A DNA stretch of 64,000 nucleotides. Origin: Moritella sp. (GTDB taxonomy: Bacteria; Pseudomonadota; Gammaproteobacteria; Enterobacterales; Moritellaceae). Made by a program: the position numbers and the translations under genes. Each line of letters begins with the position of its first letter. Within the stretch, counting starts at the first letter, position 1. The stretch lies in NCBI RefSeq assembly GCF_013215705.1, contig NZ_JABSQR010000025.1:1-64000 (forward strand), written 5' to 3'. Shown piece after piece: positions 9,687-19,228 of this stretch. Under the pieces are notes generated by a model. That model was given only the letters and a program-made list of their open reading frames with translations. It searched no databases and was not told where the DNA came from.

Positions 9687-10290
9687 ACGACCTGACCGCG
9701 ACTAAAGCACCCATGGAAACCATGACAGTCCCCGCCGTTTTGTTGATTACGTTCGATGCATTGGGCGATTTAAATACCTTTCTCGCCTTCACAGCAAGAA
9801 AAGCATAACCAATATTCACACTACCAAAAGCAACCGTCGCCGCCAACATTATTGAAGCAACATCATAATAAGAGACATCGCCAATATTGACAAAAGCAGG
9901 GAAGAATCCCACATAAAACAAAATAGCTTTAGGATTGCCCAAGGTCACTAACAGTCCAGCCATCAAATTAGACATTAATGATGACTCTTGCGTCGCTTCA
10001 ATATCAACAGCCGTCGCTTTGGTCTTCAACAATTTAAAACCAAGCCAAATTAAATAAGCAGCACTAATATATTTAATGATAAAAAATGCCGTACCCATAA
10101 TTTCAGCAAGCGCTGATAGCCCAAATAAAGCCAGAACGATAAAGACATAGTCAGCTAACACCATCCCAATCACCATATATACACCACGCGACAAACCAGA
10201 TGAAAACGAACGTGCGATAATAGCGAATACGCCGGGACCAGGTACAATAGCAAGCAGCAGCATTAATAAAGCCATGTAACGAGGATACAT
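9685..10290 (-). CDS. LysE-family translocator
   Basis: A 201-residue exporter with about six membrane segments, family motif VPGPG near residues 16-20 and NPKAILFYVGFFPAFV near residue 120. It differs clearly from the other family member at 152-784. The stop codon lies exactly at the junction with the Sel1 fragment, so the last residues (VAVRS) may have been altered by that rearrangement. The ribosome site is weak (GGGGCG). It is divergent from the hflX-type gene. The substrate is unknown. Confidence 0.85.
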   Translation of the reverse strand: MYPRYMALLMLLLAIVPGPGVFAIIARSFSSGLSRGVYMVIGMVLADYVFIVLALFGLSALAEIMGTAFFIIKYISAAYLIWLGFKLLKTKATAVDIEATQESSLMSNLMAGLLVTLGNPKAILFYVGFFPAFVNIGDVSYYDVASIMLAATVAFGSVNIGYAFLAVKARKVFKSPNASNVINKTAGTVMVSMGALVAVRS

Positions 10291-10475
10291 GAAAACAAAT
10301 CATCGCCCCCTATTTAGCCTCTCATATAACAATCAAAGCCCTATAAAAATTTTGTTTGTGCATTGATATAGTTACGATTTATAACACCGCTAACAATAGA
10401 AATGCGAAATGCGTTTATAAGCGCAGCACAAACGGGTAGGATGCACCTCATATTACTTAAAGCTATGAGACCGAC

Positions 10476-11819
10476 ATGTCGATCGCAACAACAGAAGACA
10501 CCGCTACCCGCGCCTTATTAATCGCTATTCGCACCCCTTGTATTTCGCAACAGGACGTGGACGAATCATTATCTGAATTAAGCCGTTTAGTTAATACCCT
10601 CGGTTTTTCTGTGGTTGGGACTAGAACCCAACGCCAAAAATCGACCAAACAGCTAACTGTATTAGGCACTGGTAAACTGGAAGAGTTAGCCACGTTAACA
10701 GGTGAAAGTACATTTTATGAAGATGAAGTGCAGATTGAATTAGACCAAGACGAGTTAAGCCAATTATTAGCAACAACAGATGTTACATGCCAAGCCAACG
10801 TTGTGGTATTCGATTGCGAACTGAGCCCGAATCAATTACGTAATGTTGAAGCGGCATTAGGCGTCGAGGTTTACGATCGTACCCGCGTTATTATCGAAAT
10901 TTTTAGTAAACATGCACATACCCGCACCGCTAAACTGCAAGTAGAGATCGCGCGACTTAATTACTTAACACCGCGATTACATGATGAAAGCAGTGGCGAT
11001 CGCGAACGCCAAAAAGGCCGTTCAATCAGTGAAACTGTGTTTGAAATTAGTCGTCGCCGTGTGCGCACTAAAATAGCCGAACTACGACGAGAACTGACCA
11101 AGGTACAACGCGAGATGCATGGTCGAAGCAGTGGTCGTATCGAACAGTTAACCGTGGCGTTAGTGGGTTATACCAATGCCGGTAAATCATCTTTAATGCG
11201 TGCTCTAACAGGCTCTGAAGTATTAGTTGAAGATAAACTGTTTGCTACTTTAGATACCACGGTACGTACACTACAGCCGCCGACAAAACCGCGTATTTTA
11301 ATCTCCGACACCGTTGGTTTTATCCAAAAGTTACCTCATGATTTAGTTGCATCATTTCATTCAACCTTGGAAGAAGCAAAAAATGCCGACTTATTGCTTT
11401 ACGTGGTTGATGCATCAGACGACAATTTCATTTCGCAATTAGCCATTGTTGACCATGTATTAGGGCAATTAAATATCGATTTGAATAACAAGGTATTATT
11501 GCTGAATAAAGTCGATTGTTTAAGCGAAGAGCAACAGTTAGACCTGCTGGAACGCTATCCAGATGCGCTACAAATCAGTGCCCATGACAAAGCTGATGTC
11601 GCGTTCGTACATCGAGAAATTCAAAATATACTGGAAAAGAAAATGTGCCCAGCTTGCTTTGATATCCCTTACACAGCCAGTGGTGTAATGGGTGAAATTC
11701 ACAGTAAAATGCAGGTGCTTGAAGAGGAGTACCATGAAAAAGGTATTCGCATCACATTAAAAGCTAGCCCGATTGCCTTAGAGCGATTACATAAAATGCT
11801 GCAACTCACGACTTTTTAA
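10476..11819 (+). CDS. hflX: HflX-type ribosome-associated GTPase
   Basis: A 447-residue protein. The N-terminal HflX domain (about residues 20-190) includes the glycine-rich LGTGKLEELA. The GTPase domain follows, with G1 GYTNAGKSS (about residues 229-237), the G3 region ISDTVGFIQKLP and G4 NKVD. HflX splits stalled or heat-damaged 70S ribosomes. Here the gene is alone rather than in the hfq–hflX–hflK–hflC cluster, so it may be a second copy in the genome. A strong terminator follows. Confidence 0.9.
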   Translation: MSIATTEDTATRALLIAIRTPCISQQDVDESLSELSRLVNTLGFSVVGTRTQRQKSTKQLTVLGTGKLEELATLTGESTFYEDEVQIELDQDELSQLLATTDVTCQANVVVFDCELSPNQLRNVEAALGVEVYDRTRVIIEIFSKHAHTRTAKLQVEIARLNYLTPRLHDESSGDRERQKGRSISETVFEISRRRVRTKIAELRRELTKVQREMHGRSSGRIEQLTVALVGYTNAGKSSLMRALTGSEVLVEDKLFATLDTTVRTLQPPTKPRILISDTVGFIQKLPHDLVASFHSTLEEAKNADLLLYVVDASDDNFISQLAIVDHVLGQLNIDLNNKVLLLNKVDCLSEEQQLDLLERYPDALQISAHDKADVAFVHREIQNILEKKMCPACFDIPYTASGVMGEIHSKMQVLEEEYHEKGIRITLKASPIALERLHKMLQLTTF

Positions 11820-11835
11820 TCCGTCGTTATAAATA

Positions 11836-11865
11836 AAAGGTGACCGTTTTACGAGTCACCTTTTT
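11836..11865 (+). terminator. Rho-independent terminator after the hflX-type gene
   Basis: AAAGGTGAC pairs with GTCACCTTT across a loop of about ten bases, followed by a T-run. It lies about 17 bases after the stop codon. Confidence 0.88.
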
Positions 11866-12139
11866 AATCCATTTCAACAGCGTTAAATGACGAACATGGC
11901 CGTAAATGCGATGCACATTACACAATTAAGCGAGTTTGGCTGCAACTCATCCCCTAGATTAGCGTGTGTATATTATCACTTTTATGTTCAATAGACCGCA
12001 TATATGAACTTTACCCCAAGCCCCCCAGAAGGTGATCTTATATCCATAAGTGAATAGTGATCTTCATAACACTACAAATCCCCAAATACAGAAAAAACAA
12101 TCTAGATCAGCATAGTTGAAACAAAGTCTTTGACAGTGA

Positions 12140-12160
12140 GAATCGTTATCAATACGATTC
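12140..12160 (+). promoter_or_regulatory. inverted repeat, possible Fur-type operator
   Basis: GAATCGT (12140-12146) and ACGATTC (12154-12160) form a 7-7-7 inverted repeat 48 bases before the ATG of the exported DUF3103-like protein. The preceding TGAGAAT and central TATCAAT resemble half of a Fur box, but the match is partial. The rest of 11866-12208 shows nothing else clear. Confidence 0.4.
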
Positions 12161-12208
12161 GCTTTGAACTCAGTGGTTTAAATGAGTAACAATTAATAAG
12201 GACATTAT

Positions 12209-13420
12209 ATGAAAAAAATGACTTTAGCTATGCTGATCGTAGTAGCTCCTCTCACTTTAATTAATGCATCCTTTGTGTCTGCTGCGAAACCTGCCGATAC
12301 AAAGCAAATAGTTCAAAAGCAACCTGAATACGGTATCAGTGTTGCGAGTGCTAAACGTGAAATAGCATTGGAACTGAGTCGACAATACGCTCAGGTCTTA
12401 CCGGCTCTGCAATCTGGCATTAACCGATATAATTTAACTGTCAATGCGGATCAAGTGTTGCAGTCTAGTGGTATTGCAACTCAGGCATTACATAAAAGTG
12501 AGCGGGCTATTCGTTCGGCAAAAGGTTTACCAACTAGGTCGGTACAAAACTCCATTTTTAAGCGCGTTGATAATCCTAACTTAGTTCAATTTCGTCTCGC
12601 TGACGCAAGTATGCTAAGCGACTGGCAGCAAGGTGTATCTCCGTTATTTGCCTTCGAGCCAGAGGGCAATGATAAAGACTGGGCTAATATTGAAGCCTAT
12701 GATGTAAATGGTGATATTCAGCTACTCGATGTGTACCAACTGCCAGACAGACCGGTCATTGTGGTTGGGTTAGATAAACAACAAACGATGCGTGAAGGGC
12801 TAGCGGTAATGCGCAAAATATTAGCTCAAAGCACTGATTCAGCAAAACAACTCAAGTCGGCCTATCCTCAGCGAAGTGCGTCTAAATCTGGAGATAAACC
12901 GATATCGACGACCTTAATTAAGCAGATAAGCTTACAGGATGATCAGGAACCTTGGATATCAGGTGCAGCTGAAGTATACGCGATAGTGAATGGCGTTAAC
13001 CCTACCCGTGATGAGCCAGTCCTTGATATCATTGAAATGCCTTATCTTGATTATGCAGAGAAAGAATACTATCCAAATCAAGTCGTCATTCATTGGGAAC
13101 GCTATCGTTGGGCTGCGGCAGATATTATATTGATGGAGCATGATGACGGTACAAATTACAAAGAACTTGCTACGCAGCTCGTCTCTGCTGCCGAAACAAT
13201 TTTAAAAGCAATTCCAGATCCTGAAGTACAAGGCTTTGCTATTATAGCCACCATCACCAATGGAATAATAAAATCGTTACCTGATGCATGGTTTACTAAT
13301 GACGATGATTTTGTGGATGCATATTACACCTTACAAGAAGGTGAAACATACACAGATCACTATGGCGCAGGTGGTAATGCAAGAGCGACCTTTGCACCTC
13401 TGGTTATTCAGCCAAGGTAA
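12209..13420 (+). CDS. exported DUF3103-like protein
   Basis: A 403-residue protein with a Sec signal peptide (MKKMTLAMLIVVAPLTLINA, cleavage probably after VSAA near residue 26). The central section (WISGAAEVYAIVNGV near residue 250, then acidic DIIEMPYLDYAEKEYYPNQ) fits my memory of the DUF3103 family, which is common in Vibrio and has no known function. Length agrees with that family. The C-terminus is rich in aspartate (DAWFTNDDDFVDAYY), which could bind metal. The gene appears single. The family name is from memory and should be treated as likely, not certain. Confidence 0.65.
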   Translation: MKKMTLAMLIVVAPLTLINASFVSAAKPADTKQIVQKQPEYGISVASAKREIALELSRQYAQVLPALQSGINRYNLTVNADQVLQSSGIATQALHKSERAIRSAKGLPTRSVQNSIFKRVDNPNLVQFRLADASMLSDWQQGVSPLFAFEPEGNDKDWANIEAYDVNGDIQLLDVYQLPDRPVIVVGLDKQQTMREGLAVMRKILAQSTDSAKQLKSAYPQRSASKSGDKPISTTLIKQISLQDDQEPWISGAAEVYAIVNGVNPTRDEPVLDIIEMPYLDYAEKEYYPNQVVIHWERYRWAAADIILMEHDDGTNYKELATQLVSAAETILKAIPDPEVQGFAIIATITNGIIKSLPDAWFTNDDDFVDAYYTLQEGETYTDHYGAGGNARATFAPLVIQPR

Positions 13421-13517
13421 ATAATCTATTACTAAAATTGTGTGGTGGTATCGCTAATGCCACCACAATTTAAGATTAACGTTTGGGTATACTTAGATTA
13501 GTTGCTGGAGAACTAAG

Positions 13518-13844
13518 ATGAATCAATTATTTACATATATTGAGGCTATAAATGGCGTTGATGAAAAAGTGCGTATAGTTAATAAAGTGATCACTAACAA
13601 CTCCTACAATGACCAAGGCATTACTGTCACTAGCTTTGAAAGCCTATTATCTTTTTCTAATGGTGTTATTTTAAAACACTGTATCGAGTTTGATGAGTTA
13701 CCACCATCCTCTGAAGTATGTGCGGAATATTGGGTTAGCTATGAAGTTATAGATTCATCAACTGAAAGTGTAAGCCCAATGAAAAAAACATTCATCAATA
13801 AGTGCCAAGAAAGCTTTTGGTTAAAAATACAGAAAATGACGTGA
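13518..13844 (+). CDS. hypothetical 108-residue protein
   Basis: I do not recognise a family. It is soluble, acidic in the middle (CIEFDELPPSSEVCAEYW), with two or three cysteines and no signal peptide or membrane helix. TGGAGA lies ahead of the ATG at a good distance. It follows the DUF3103-like gene by about 100 bases on the same strand. A small hairpin (ATACCCC/GGGGTAT, about 13916-13943) lies between it and the convergent Sel1 gene but lacks a T-run. Confidence 0.6.
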   Translation: MNQLFTYIEAINGVDEKVRIVNKVITNNSYNDQGITVTSFESLLSFSNGVILKHCIEFDELPPSSEVCAEYWVSYEVIDSSTESVSPMKKTFINKCQESFWLKIQKMT

Positions 13845-14058
13845 ATAAACCAATGAGAATTCGATAGCTACCTGACTGGATGCCACTCCTGAGTAACCAA
13901 TAATTGAAACTAAAAATACCCCTAGCCTAGACTTATGGGGTATCACAGAACTAAACAACCAAGATCAACGCATAGAAAAAACGTTAGCATGAACCGCGGT
14001 ACAGCTTCATTGTGGTAGTAATAAACACTGAAACCCACTAGACACCAGTTCCTTACCG

Positions 14059-15066
14059 TTAATAAACCTCTTCCGCAAGTTCGACTTTAAGCTCGCCAGC
14101 TTTTGCTATTTGCTCTGAACTCATATTCGTTTTTACTTCTCTGATAGCATTAGCAGCCTCTTGATAGCCATCTTCATCAGCAAGAGAGTACCAAGCTAGA
14201 GACTGTACAAAATCACTGTATACGCCATGACCATTACGGTAAGCATACCCTAACTGATACTTACTGTAGGTATTGCCGTTATAGGCTGCAGATTTATAAA
14301 AACTGAATGATTTTTTATAATCAGATCTTTTTACAGCACATTGCACTCGGTTATCATAATAGATATCAGCTAACGCGACTGCAGAACGAGTATATTCATC
14401 TTCATCAAACGTTTTTTGGTATATCGCTATTGCCTCAGCGCAATTTTGTTCTACGCCTTTACTAAACTGGTAAGCGTAACCAACTTGATAAGCCGAACGA
14501 GCATCGCCAAGATCAGCTGATTTTTTAAACCAGTAAAATGCCTTTTTATTATTTTGTTTAACCCCTTCTCCCAACTTATATTGGAAACCAAGATCATACA
14601 TAGCACTGTCATTACCGAGTTCAGCACTTTTTATAAAATAATCAAACGCTTTTTTATAATCAACATCAACTCCAGCACCGCCCTCATAATAAATAGTACC
14701 AAGTGAATAATAACCATGGGCACTATTTTTCACAGTCGATTTTTCAAACCATTGAATAGCTTTTTTATTGTCAGCATCGACTAGACTATCTTCGTAATAG
14801 AATTCACCCATAGCCTCAATAGCTTGTAAAAAACCAGCATTAGCAGCCTGTTCCATATACAAGGTACCTTGCTCAACATTTTCTTGGAAATCACTGTCAT
14901 ACCAAAGTACGTTAGCGGCAGCATAAAGCGCTATAGGGTCCGTACTGTTTTTAGCAGCATTCACGGTTTGCAATTGTTGCTTATCGTAAGATTCCATCGA
15001 AAGGTCAAACGCCTGCACTGTGTTTACAGCACAAGCATAAAGTAAAATCACTAAAATACGTTTCAT
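14059..15066 (-). CDS. exported Sel1-repeat protein
   Basis: A 335-residue protein with a signal peptide (MKRILVILLYACAVNTVQA, cleaved before FDLS) and six or seven Sel1-like repeats of about 36 residues, each with the pattern A-x-LG-x2-Y-x2-G-x7-A-x2-WF-x-KSA. Sel1 repeats form an alpha-solenoid that binds partner proteins; the partner is unknown. The likely location is the periplasm. A broken relative of the same gene lies at 9477-9686, about 5 kb away, so the family has duplicated locally. Confidence 0.88.
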   Translation of the reverse strand: MKRILVILLYACAVNTVQAFDLSMESYDKQQLQTVNAAKNSTDPIALYAAANVLWYDSDFQENVEQGTLYMEQAANAGFLQAIEAMGEFYYEDSLVDADNKKAIQWFEKSTVKNSAHGYYSLGTIYYEGGAGVDVDYKKAFDYFIKSAELGNDSAMYDLGFQYKLGEGVKQNNKKAFYWFKKSADLGDARSAYQVGYAYQFSKGVEQNCAEAIAIYQKTFDEDEYTRSAVALADIYYDNRVQCAVKRSDYKKSFSFYKSAAYNGNTYSKYQLGYAYRNGHGVYSDFVQSLAWYSLADEDGYQEAANAIREVKTNMSSEQIAKAGELKVELAEEVY

Positions 15067-15345
15067 TTTAAACTACCATTTATTAATCATTTGAAATGCC
15101 AGTTTAAACTGACCACTCAGGATTATCAATAAATTTGACACTATCCGATTGATATACATATAAAATATAAAACACCCCATCATCCAAGACCCATAAACAT
15201 AAGACTTAAAGGTGAATACCACTACGTATAAGAAAAAGTCCTTTTAAGTTAATATGTAAAAATCTCAGAGCGAAACGTGAAAACTATTATTGACTCATTC
15301 ATAATTTTATCTCATGATTATTTTCATTTAAAATGAGTGTCAGTA

Positions 15346-15660
15346 ATGTGCCAGATTTTTGCCAATCAACCCTTAGAAAGTTACAGTTATATCACTCGAT
15401 CTATTCGTATTAGCGGTCATTCTACAAGCATCAAATTAGAAGCCAGCTTTTGGGATATTTTAGATCAGATCGCGCATCAGCAAAATATGACCACGCCAAG
15501 CTTTATCACTTATATCTACAATGAGGCATTACACTACAACGGAAAAATATCCAATTTTGCTTCATTGCTACGCTGTGCTTGCTTACTTTACTTAAAGAGG
15601 CCAGATGACGTTATGGAGATAGTGAAACAGCAGCTTATGGAAGCAAATCATAATAATTAA
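15346..15660 (+). CDS. ribbon-helix-helix domain protein
   Basis: A 104-residue protein. Residues about 18-75 (TRSIRISGHSTSIKLEASFWDIL, then ITYIYNEAL) match the RHH_4-type family in which SIRI-x-GH-x-TSI-x-LE-x-FW is conserved; these are probable DNA-binding proteins. I chose ATG 15346 because relatives I recall begin MCQ(I/L)FA; a GTG at 15337 is also in frame. No good ribosome site is visible for either. It precedes the glyoxalase-like gene by about 80 bases. Confidence 0.72.
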   Translation: MCQIFANQPLESYSYITRSIRISGHSTSIKLEASFWDILDQIAHQQNMTTPSFITYIYNEALHYNGKISNFASLLRCACLLYLKRPDDVMEIVKQQLMEANHNN

Positions 15661-15742
15661 ATTTAATGTAACACCCTAGTACTACCTAAACCGTCCTGAA
15701 TTTAGTTACTCTGCTTTCCACAGTAAATCGGAAGAGTAACCA

Positions 15743-16138
15743 ATGGTCAAACTGATCCACAGCATGTTAAGAGTGTCTGACTTAGAACGCTCAATTTTAT
15801 TTTATCAACAAGCCCTTGAGCTTAACTTGGCCGATAGGTTCCCTTTTAAAGACTTCACTCTCGTCTATTTAAAAAACAAAGAGTCTGCTTTTGAGCTCGA
15901 ACTAACCTTCAATCATTCACCAAGTGAAGAACCGGTTCATGGAAATCAATATGGTCACCTAGCTGTGAGCGTTGCAGATATTGATTCCGTACATCAAAAA
16001 CTAACCAATCTAAATTTACAGCCGAGTAAAATTAAATGTCTGCAGTGGGAAGAACAATTATTGGCTACATTCTTTTTCATCTCAGATCCGGACGGATACA
16101 AAATCGAATTTATTGAACGAAAAGGTCGTTATATTTAA
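15743..16138 (+). CDS. glyoxalase I-like VOC-family protein
   Basis: A 131-residue single VOC domain. Candidate metal ligands are in the GloA positions: histidine 6 (LIHSMLRV), a glutamate in FELELTFNH, the histidine of YGHLAVSV and the glutamate of IEFIER. This supports lactoylglutathione lyase activity, which detoxifies methylglyoxal. It differs from standard GloA in places (for instance SKIKCLQWEEQ before the last strand), so it may be a related VOC enzyme. It is followed at 44 bases by a quinol-monooxygenase-like gene. Confidence 0.75.
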   Translation: MVKLIHSMLRVSDLERSILFYQQALELNLADRFPFKDFTLVYLKNKESAFELELTFNHSPSEEPVHGNQYGHLAVSVADIDSVHQKLTNLNLQPSKIKCLQWEEQLLATFFFISDPDGYKIEFIERKGRYI

Positions 16139-16181
16139 CCATTTTTAAAACACTGAACAGCGTATATAAACAGGAAGATTT

Positions 16182-16472
16182 ATGATTTGTTTAACTGCAG
16201 AATTTATTGCCCAAACGGGTAGCGAAAATCTATTAGAACAATTGCTAACCAGCATGCTAGAGCCATCACGACAAGAAGATGGTTGTATTAGCTATCAATT
16301 ACAACGCACGGAAGATAAAAGCATCTATCTATTTCAAGAAAGATTTGTCGACCAAGCTGCCTTCGACTTTCATTGCGAGCAAGATTATTTTAAAGCCTTA
16401 ATTGAAAATGTTGGAAACTTAATCATTGCCGAGCCAAAAATTCAATTCTACATACCTGTTGAATTAAAATAA
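16182..16472 (+). CDS. antibiotic-biosynthesis-monooxygenase (YgiN-like) protein
   Basis: A 96-residue ABM-domain protein: an N-terminal strand MICLTAEFIAQTGSENLLEQ, then MLEPSRQEDGCISYQLQRTEDK, then QERFVDQAAFDFHCEQDYFK. This is the ferredoxin-like dimeric fold of YgiN and related quinol monooxygenases. GGAAGA lies upstream of the ATG. It probably shares a transcript with the glyoxalase-like gene 44 bases before it. The substrate is not predictable. Confidence 0.8.
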   Translation: MICLTAEFIAQTGSENLLEQLLTSMLEPSRQEDGCISYQLQRTEDKSIYLFQERFVDQAAFDFHCEQDYFKALIENVGNLIIAEPKIQFYIPVELK

Positions 16473-16489
16473 TCATCGGCTTAATACTA

Positions 16490-16515
16490 AAAAGGCGCTC
16501 ATCTGAGCACCTTTA
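16490..16515. terminator. bidirectional terminator-like hairpin
   Basis: AAAGG-C-GCTCA pairs with TGAGC-A-CCTTT around a two-base loop, between convergent genes. The T-run is short. Confidence 0.6.
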
Positions 16516-16551
16516 CCACGTTTGTGCGCAATAGCACTATGACCAGTCTTG

Positions 16552-17169
16552 TTAGCTCACAGTACTGATAACATCAGTTACGCCACCAATCAGCATTTCT
16601 ACACCAATCACAGCCAAGATCAATCCCATAAGGCGGGTAACAATACCAAGCCCACTCTCACCGATTGCCGATATGATCTTTGACGAAAAAATAAAACAAA
16701 CAAAGGTGATAAGACATAAAACAGCAAACGCAGATATGGTAATAATAATTTCACCCCACCCACCTGCTGATGAATAGTTCATCGCGGTGGCAATCGTGCC
16801 AGGTCCAGCCAGCAGAGGCACAGCAAGCGGTGATACAGCCACATCTGAATCATTATTGTCTTCTGCTGTATGTAACTTCGAACTTTTGCCTTGCAGCATG
16901 TGATAACCGACAAGGAATACTAAAATACCACCGGTTATGCGTAATGCTGGCAGCGTGATCCCAAATAGATGGAAGATTGATTTACCTAAAATCGAAAATA
17001 AAACAATAATAACAAAGGTGATAGTCAGAGATTTAACTGCGACTTTAACTTGTTCCGACTTTCCCATACGCCCTGTTAACCCAGCAAAAACCGTGGTATT
17101 TGCAATCGGGTTCATAATGGCAAAAAAGGCCATGAAAACGGTCAAAGCATGTTCAAATAATAGGTTCAT
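16552..17169 (-). CDS. MarC/YhgN-family membrane protein
   Basis: A 205-residue inner-membrane protein with six hydrophobic segments. Family marks are FFAIMNPIANTTVF near residues 16-30, ALRITGGILVFLVGYHM near residue 80 and PLAVPLLAGPGTIA near residue 115. These proteins are often labelled NAAT transporters, but function is not established. It is convergent with the ABM gene, and the upstream side faces the Fic remnant. Confidence 0.88.
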   Translation of the reverse strand: MNLLFEHALTVFMAFFAIMNPIANTTVFAGLTGRMGKSEQVKVAVKSLTITFVIIVLFSILGKSIFHLFGITLPALRITGGILVFLVGYHMLQGKSSKLHTAEDNNDSDVAVSPLAVPLLAGPGTIATAMNYSSAGGWGEIIITISAFAVLCLITFVCFIFSSKIISAIGESGLGIVTRLMGLILAVIGVEMLIGGVTDVISTVS

Positions 17170-17280
17170 CTTATTTTTTTCCTTAATAAACAGACGATTT
17201 CATCGTAATAATGCGTATATCAACTATACCAGAATGAGCCTGCTAAGTTATAAAATATACAGTTGCTAACAGTAAGGGCC

Positions 17281-17442
17281 GATGGCAACTTAAATGCAGA
17301 CGCGGTTATGATACTTAACCACAAAGACGCTATTTTGTTTTTAGTCGAAAATGCACTTGAAATAGAAGTGACTCCCTTTGTCATTCGAAACTTGCATCAA
17401 CTGCTCATGCAGCGATCCTACTTGCAGGCTTTAAGGACATGA
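17281..17442 (+). pseudogene. Fic-family protein remnant (N-terminal part)
   Basis: An open frame without a start encodes LNADAVMILNHKDAILF and VENALEIEVTPFVIRN, then LHQLL, ending in TGA at 17440-17442. This matches the helix segment found ahead of the catalytic HPFxxGNGR motif in Fic/AMPylase proteins (pattern ILNHxxAIxFLVENAxxI...ILNLHxLL). The catalytic motif itself is missing. It is a decayed piece of a Fic gene in the 400-base gap before the phospholipase gene. Confidence 0.7.
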
Positions 17443-17582
17443 ATAAAAGAACGGCCAGACTGACTATAGTCGCGAGCAGCAAGTTAAGATTGTGACGCCC
17501 ATATATCATCTATATGTAAAAAATAAGCAGAAAATCATTCCTAATGATATTGTTACTTAAATACAAATAAGGAAGTGTCACA

Positions 17583-19157
17583 ATGCCTGTGCTGCAACGG
17601 ATCAGTGTAACCCTATTTTTAATCACCATTCTCGCGGGGTGTGCCTCACTGCCCGAAGAGATCGAACATCCTACTGAACCGTTAGACACGCAGCCAGTCA
17701 GTTCATTGTCCGCATTGATTGACTCTCATAGACCTCAACAAACTCGACCTGAGCAAGAGCAAGCAGGAATGAACGCAGTTCTGTTACTGGATAGCGGTTG
17801 GAATGCATTAGCTCAGCGCTTGGCACTTATCGAAACAGCAGAGCACAGCATCGATATCCAGTATTACATTTGGAACAGCGATGCGTCAGGAAGCTACCTA
17901 GCAAGCCGCGTGCTCGCAGCGGCCGATCGCGGCGTTAAGGTACGGGTCATGCTTGATGATATTAATCTTAACGAACGAGAAGATCTGCTCGCGACACTTG
18001 ATCGTCATCCGCAAATAGAGATCCGCATATTTAATCCAATCCCCACTCGAGGATTAACCAAGTGGCTACATTTCATAGGTGACTTTTCTCGTCTAAACCG
18101 CCGTATGCACAATAAGTCATTTACCGTCGACGGGGCAATGTCCATTGTCGGGGGGCGTAATATCGGTGATGAATATTTTGATCTTTCTGATGACATCAAT
18201 TTTCGTGATCGTGATGTACTGGTATCAGGTCCGGTGGTAGACGATATTCAAACTGGCTTTGGGCAATACTGGAACAGTCGCTGGTCTTACCCTGTTAACC
18301 TACTGACCGACAGCTTACTAACTGATGACTTACTAACTAATAGTACCGCTGTAGAGCTAGCCATGCTGGATGAGGTGCCAATGCCCCGCTACAAACATTA
18401 TCCCGCGTTACCAGCAAGAAATGAGACTGCCAAACGCTTGTTAAAAGATTCAATACAACAATCATCTTGGGTACAAGCGCGTTTTGTTTTTGACCGCCCA
18501 GTCCCTATCGATGCCAGTGATACCAACAAGCCCAAGCTGACAGCTAAAACACTAGGCGAGTTGGCGGCTCAGGCCGAGCAAGAGATATTATTAGAATCTG
18601 CTTATCTGATATTCGATGATCGTCAACTGGCCGCGTTACAGACATTGACTAACAAAGGCGTGCAGGTAAAAGCACTCACCAATTCACAGGCCTCTAATGA
18701 CTTAGTCGCTAATCATTCTGGTTACGCAGCACGACGTCTGGACATGCTTGACAGTGGCATGCAGCTATTCGAATTAAAACCAGATGCTAGTCTGTGTGAA
18801 GCGTCGACGAAAGACATGTCTAAGTGTGCGCCGATAGCGGCCTATGGTCTGCATGCCAAGTCGGCTGTTTTTGACAAGCGTGTCGCAGTTATCGGTTCTT
18901 TTAACTACAACTTACGGTCAACCTATCTCAATACAGAGTCTATTTTAATTATTGAAGATCAAGCTGTGGCGATAAGTCTGGCAGATGATATTGAGCAGGC
19001 GATGAGTGAAGATAATAGCTGGCGCCTGGACTTAGATGACGGTGATATCCGTTGGTATTCAGGGAAACAAAGTTGGAAATGCGATCCTGAGACTAGTCAA
19101 TGGGAACGCTTTAAATCAGGTTTTTTACAATTGCTGCCCATTGAGAAGTACTTGTAA
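17583..19157 (+). CDS. ClsC/YmdC-type phospholipase D lipoprotein
   Basis: A 524-residue PLD-superfamily protein with a lipoprotein signal (ILAGC, cysteine 20). Two HxKx4D motifs are intact: HNKSFTVD near residue 180 and HAKSAVFD near residue 425, each followed by the G-x-N element (GGRN, GSFN). Size and layout fit ClsC/YmdC, which uses phosphatidylethanolamine with phosphatidylglycerol to make cardiolipin, but other PLD roles remain possible. AAGGAAG lies ahead of the ATG. A degraded copy of the last 190 bases lies at 23826-24021 as part of a segmental duplication. Confidence 0.85.
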   Translation: MPVLQRISVTLFLITILAGCASLPEEIEHPTEPLDTQPVSSLSALIDSHRPQQTRPEQEQAGMNAVLLLDSGWNALAQRLALIETAEHSIDIQYYIWNSDASGSYLASRVLAAADRGVKVRVMLDDINLNEREDLLATLDRHPQIEIRIFNPIPTRGLTKWLHFIGDFSRLNRRMHNKSFTVDGAMSIVGGRNIGDEYFDLSDDINFRDRDVLVSGPVVDDIQTGFGQYWNSRWSYPVNLLTDSLLTDDLLTNSTAVELAMLDEVPMPRYKHYPALPARNETAKRLLKDSIQQSSWVQARFVFDRPVPIDASDTNKPKLTAKTLGELAAQAEQEILLESAYLIFDDRQLAALQTLTNKGVQVKALTNSQASNDLVANHSGYAARRLDMLDSGMQLFELKPDASLCEASTKDMSKCAPIAAYGLHAKSAVFDKRVAVIGSFNYNLRSTYLNTESILIIEDQAVAISLADDIEQAMSEDNSWRLDLDDGDIRWYSGKQSWKCDPETSQWERFKSGFLQLLPIEKYL

Positions 19158-19228
19158 AACGAGCGAGCAGTGTCGAACTTGTGGCTAGGTTTACTTAGCC
19201 ACAACACACCGCTGTTTGTATGTTTTAT

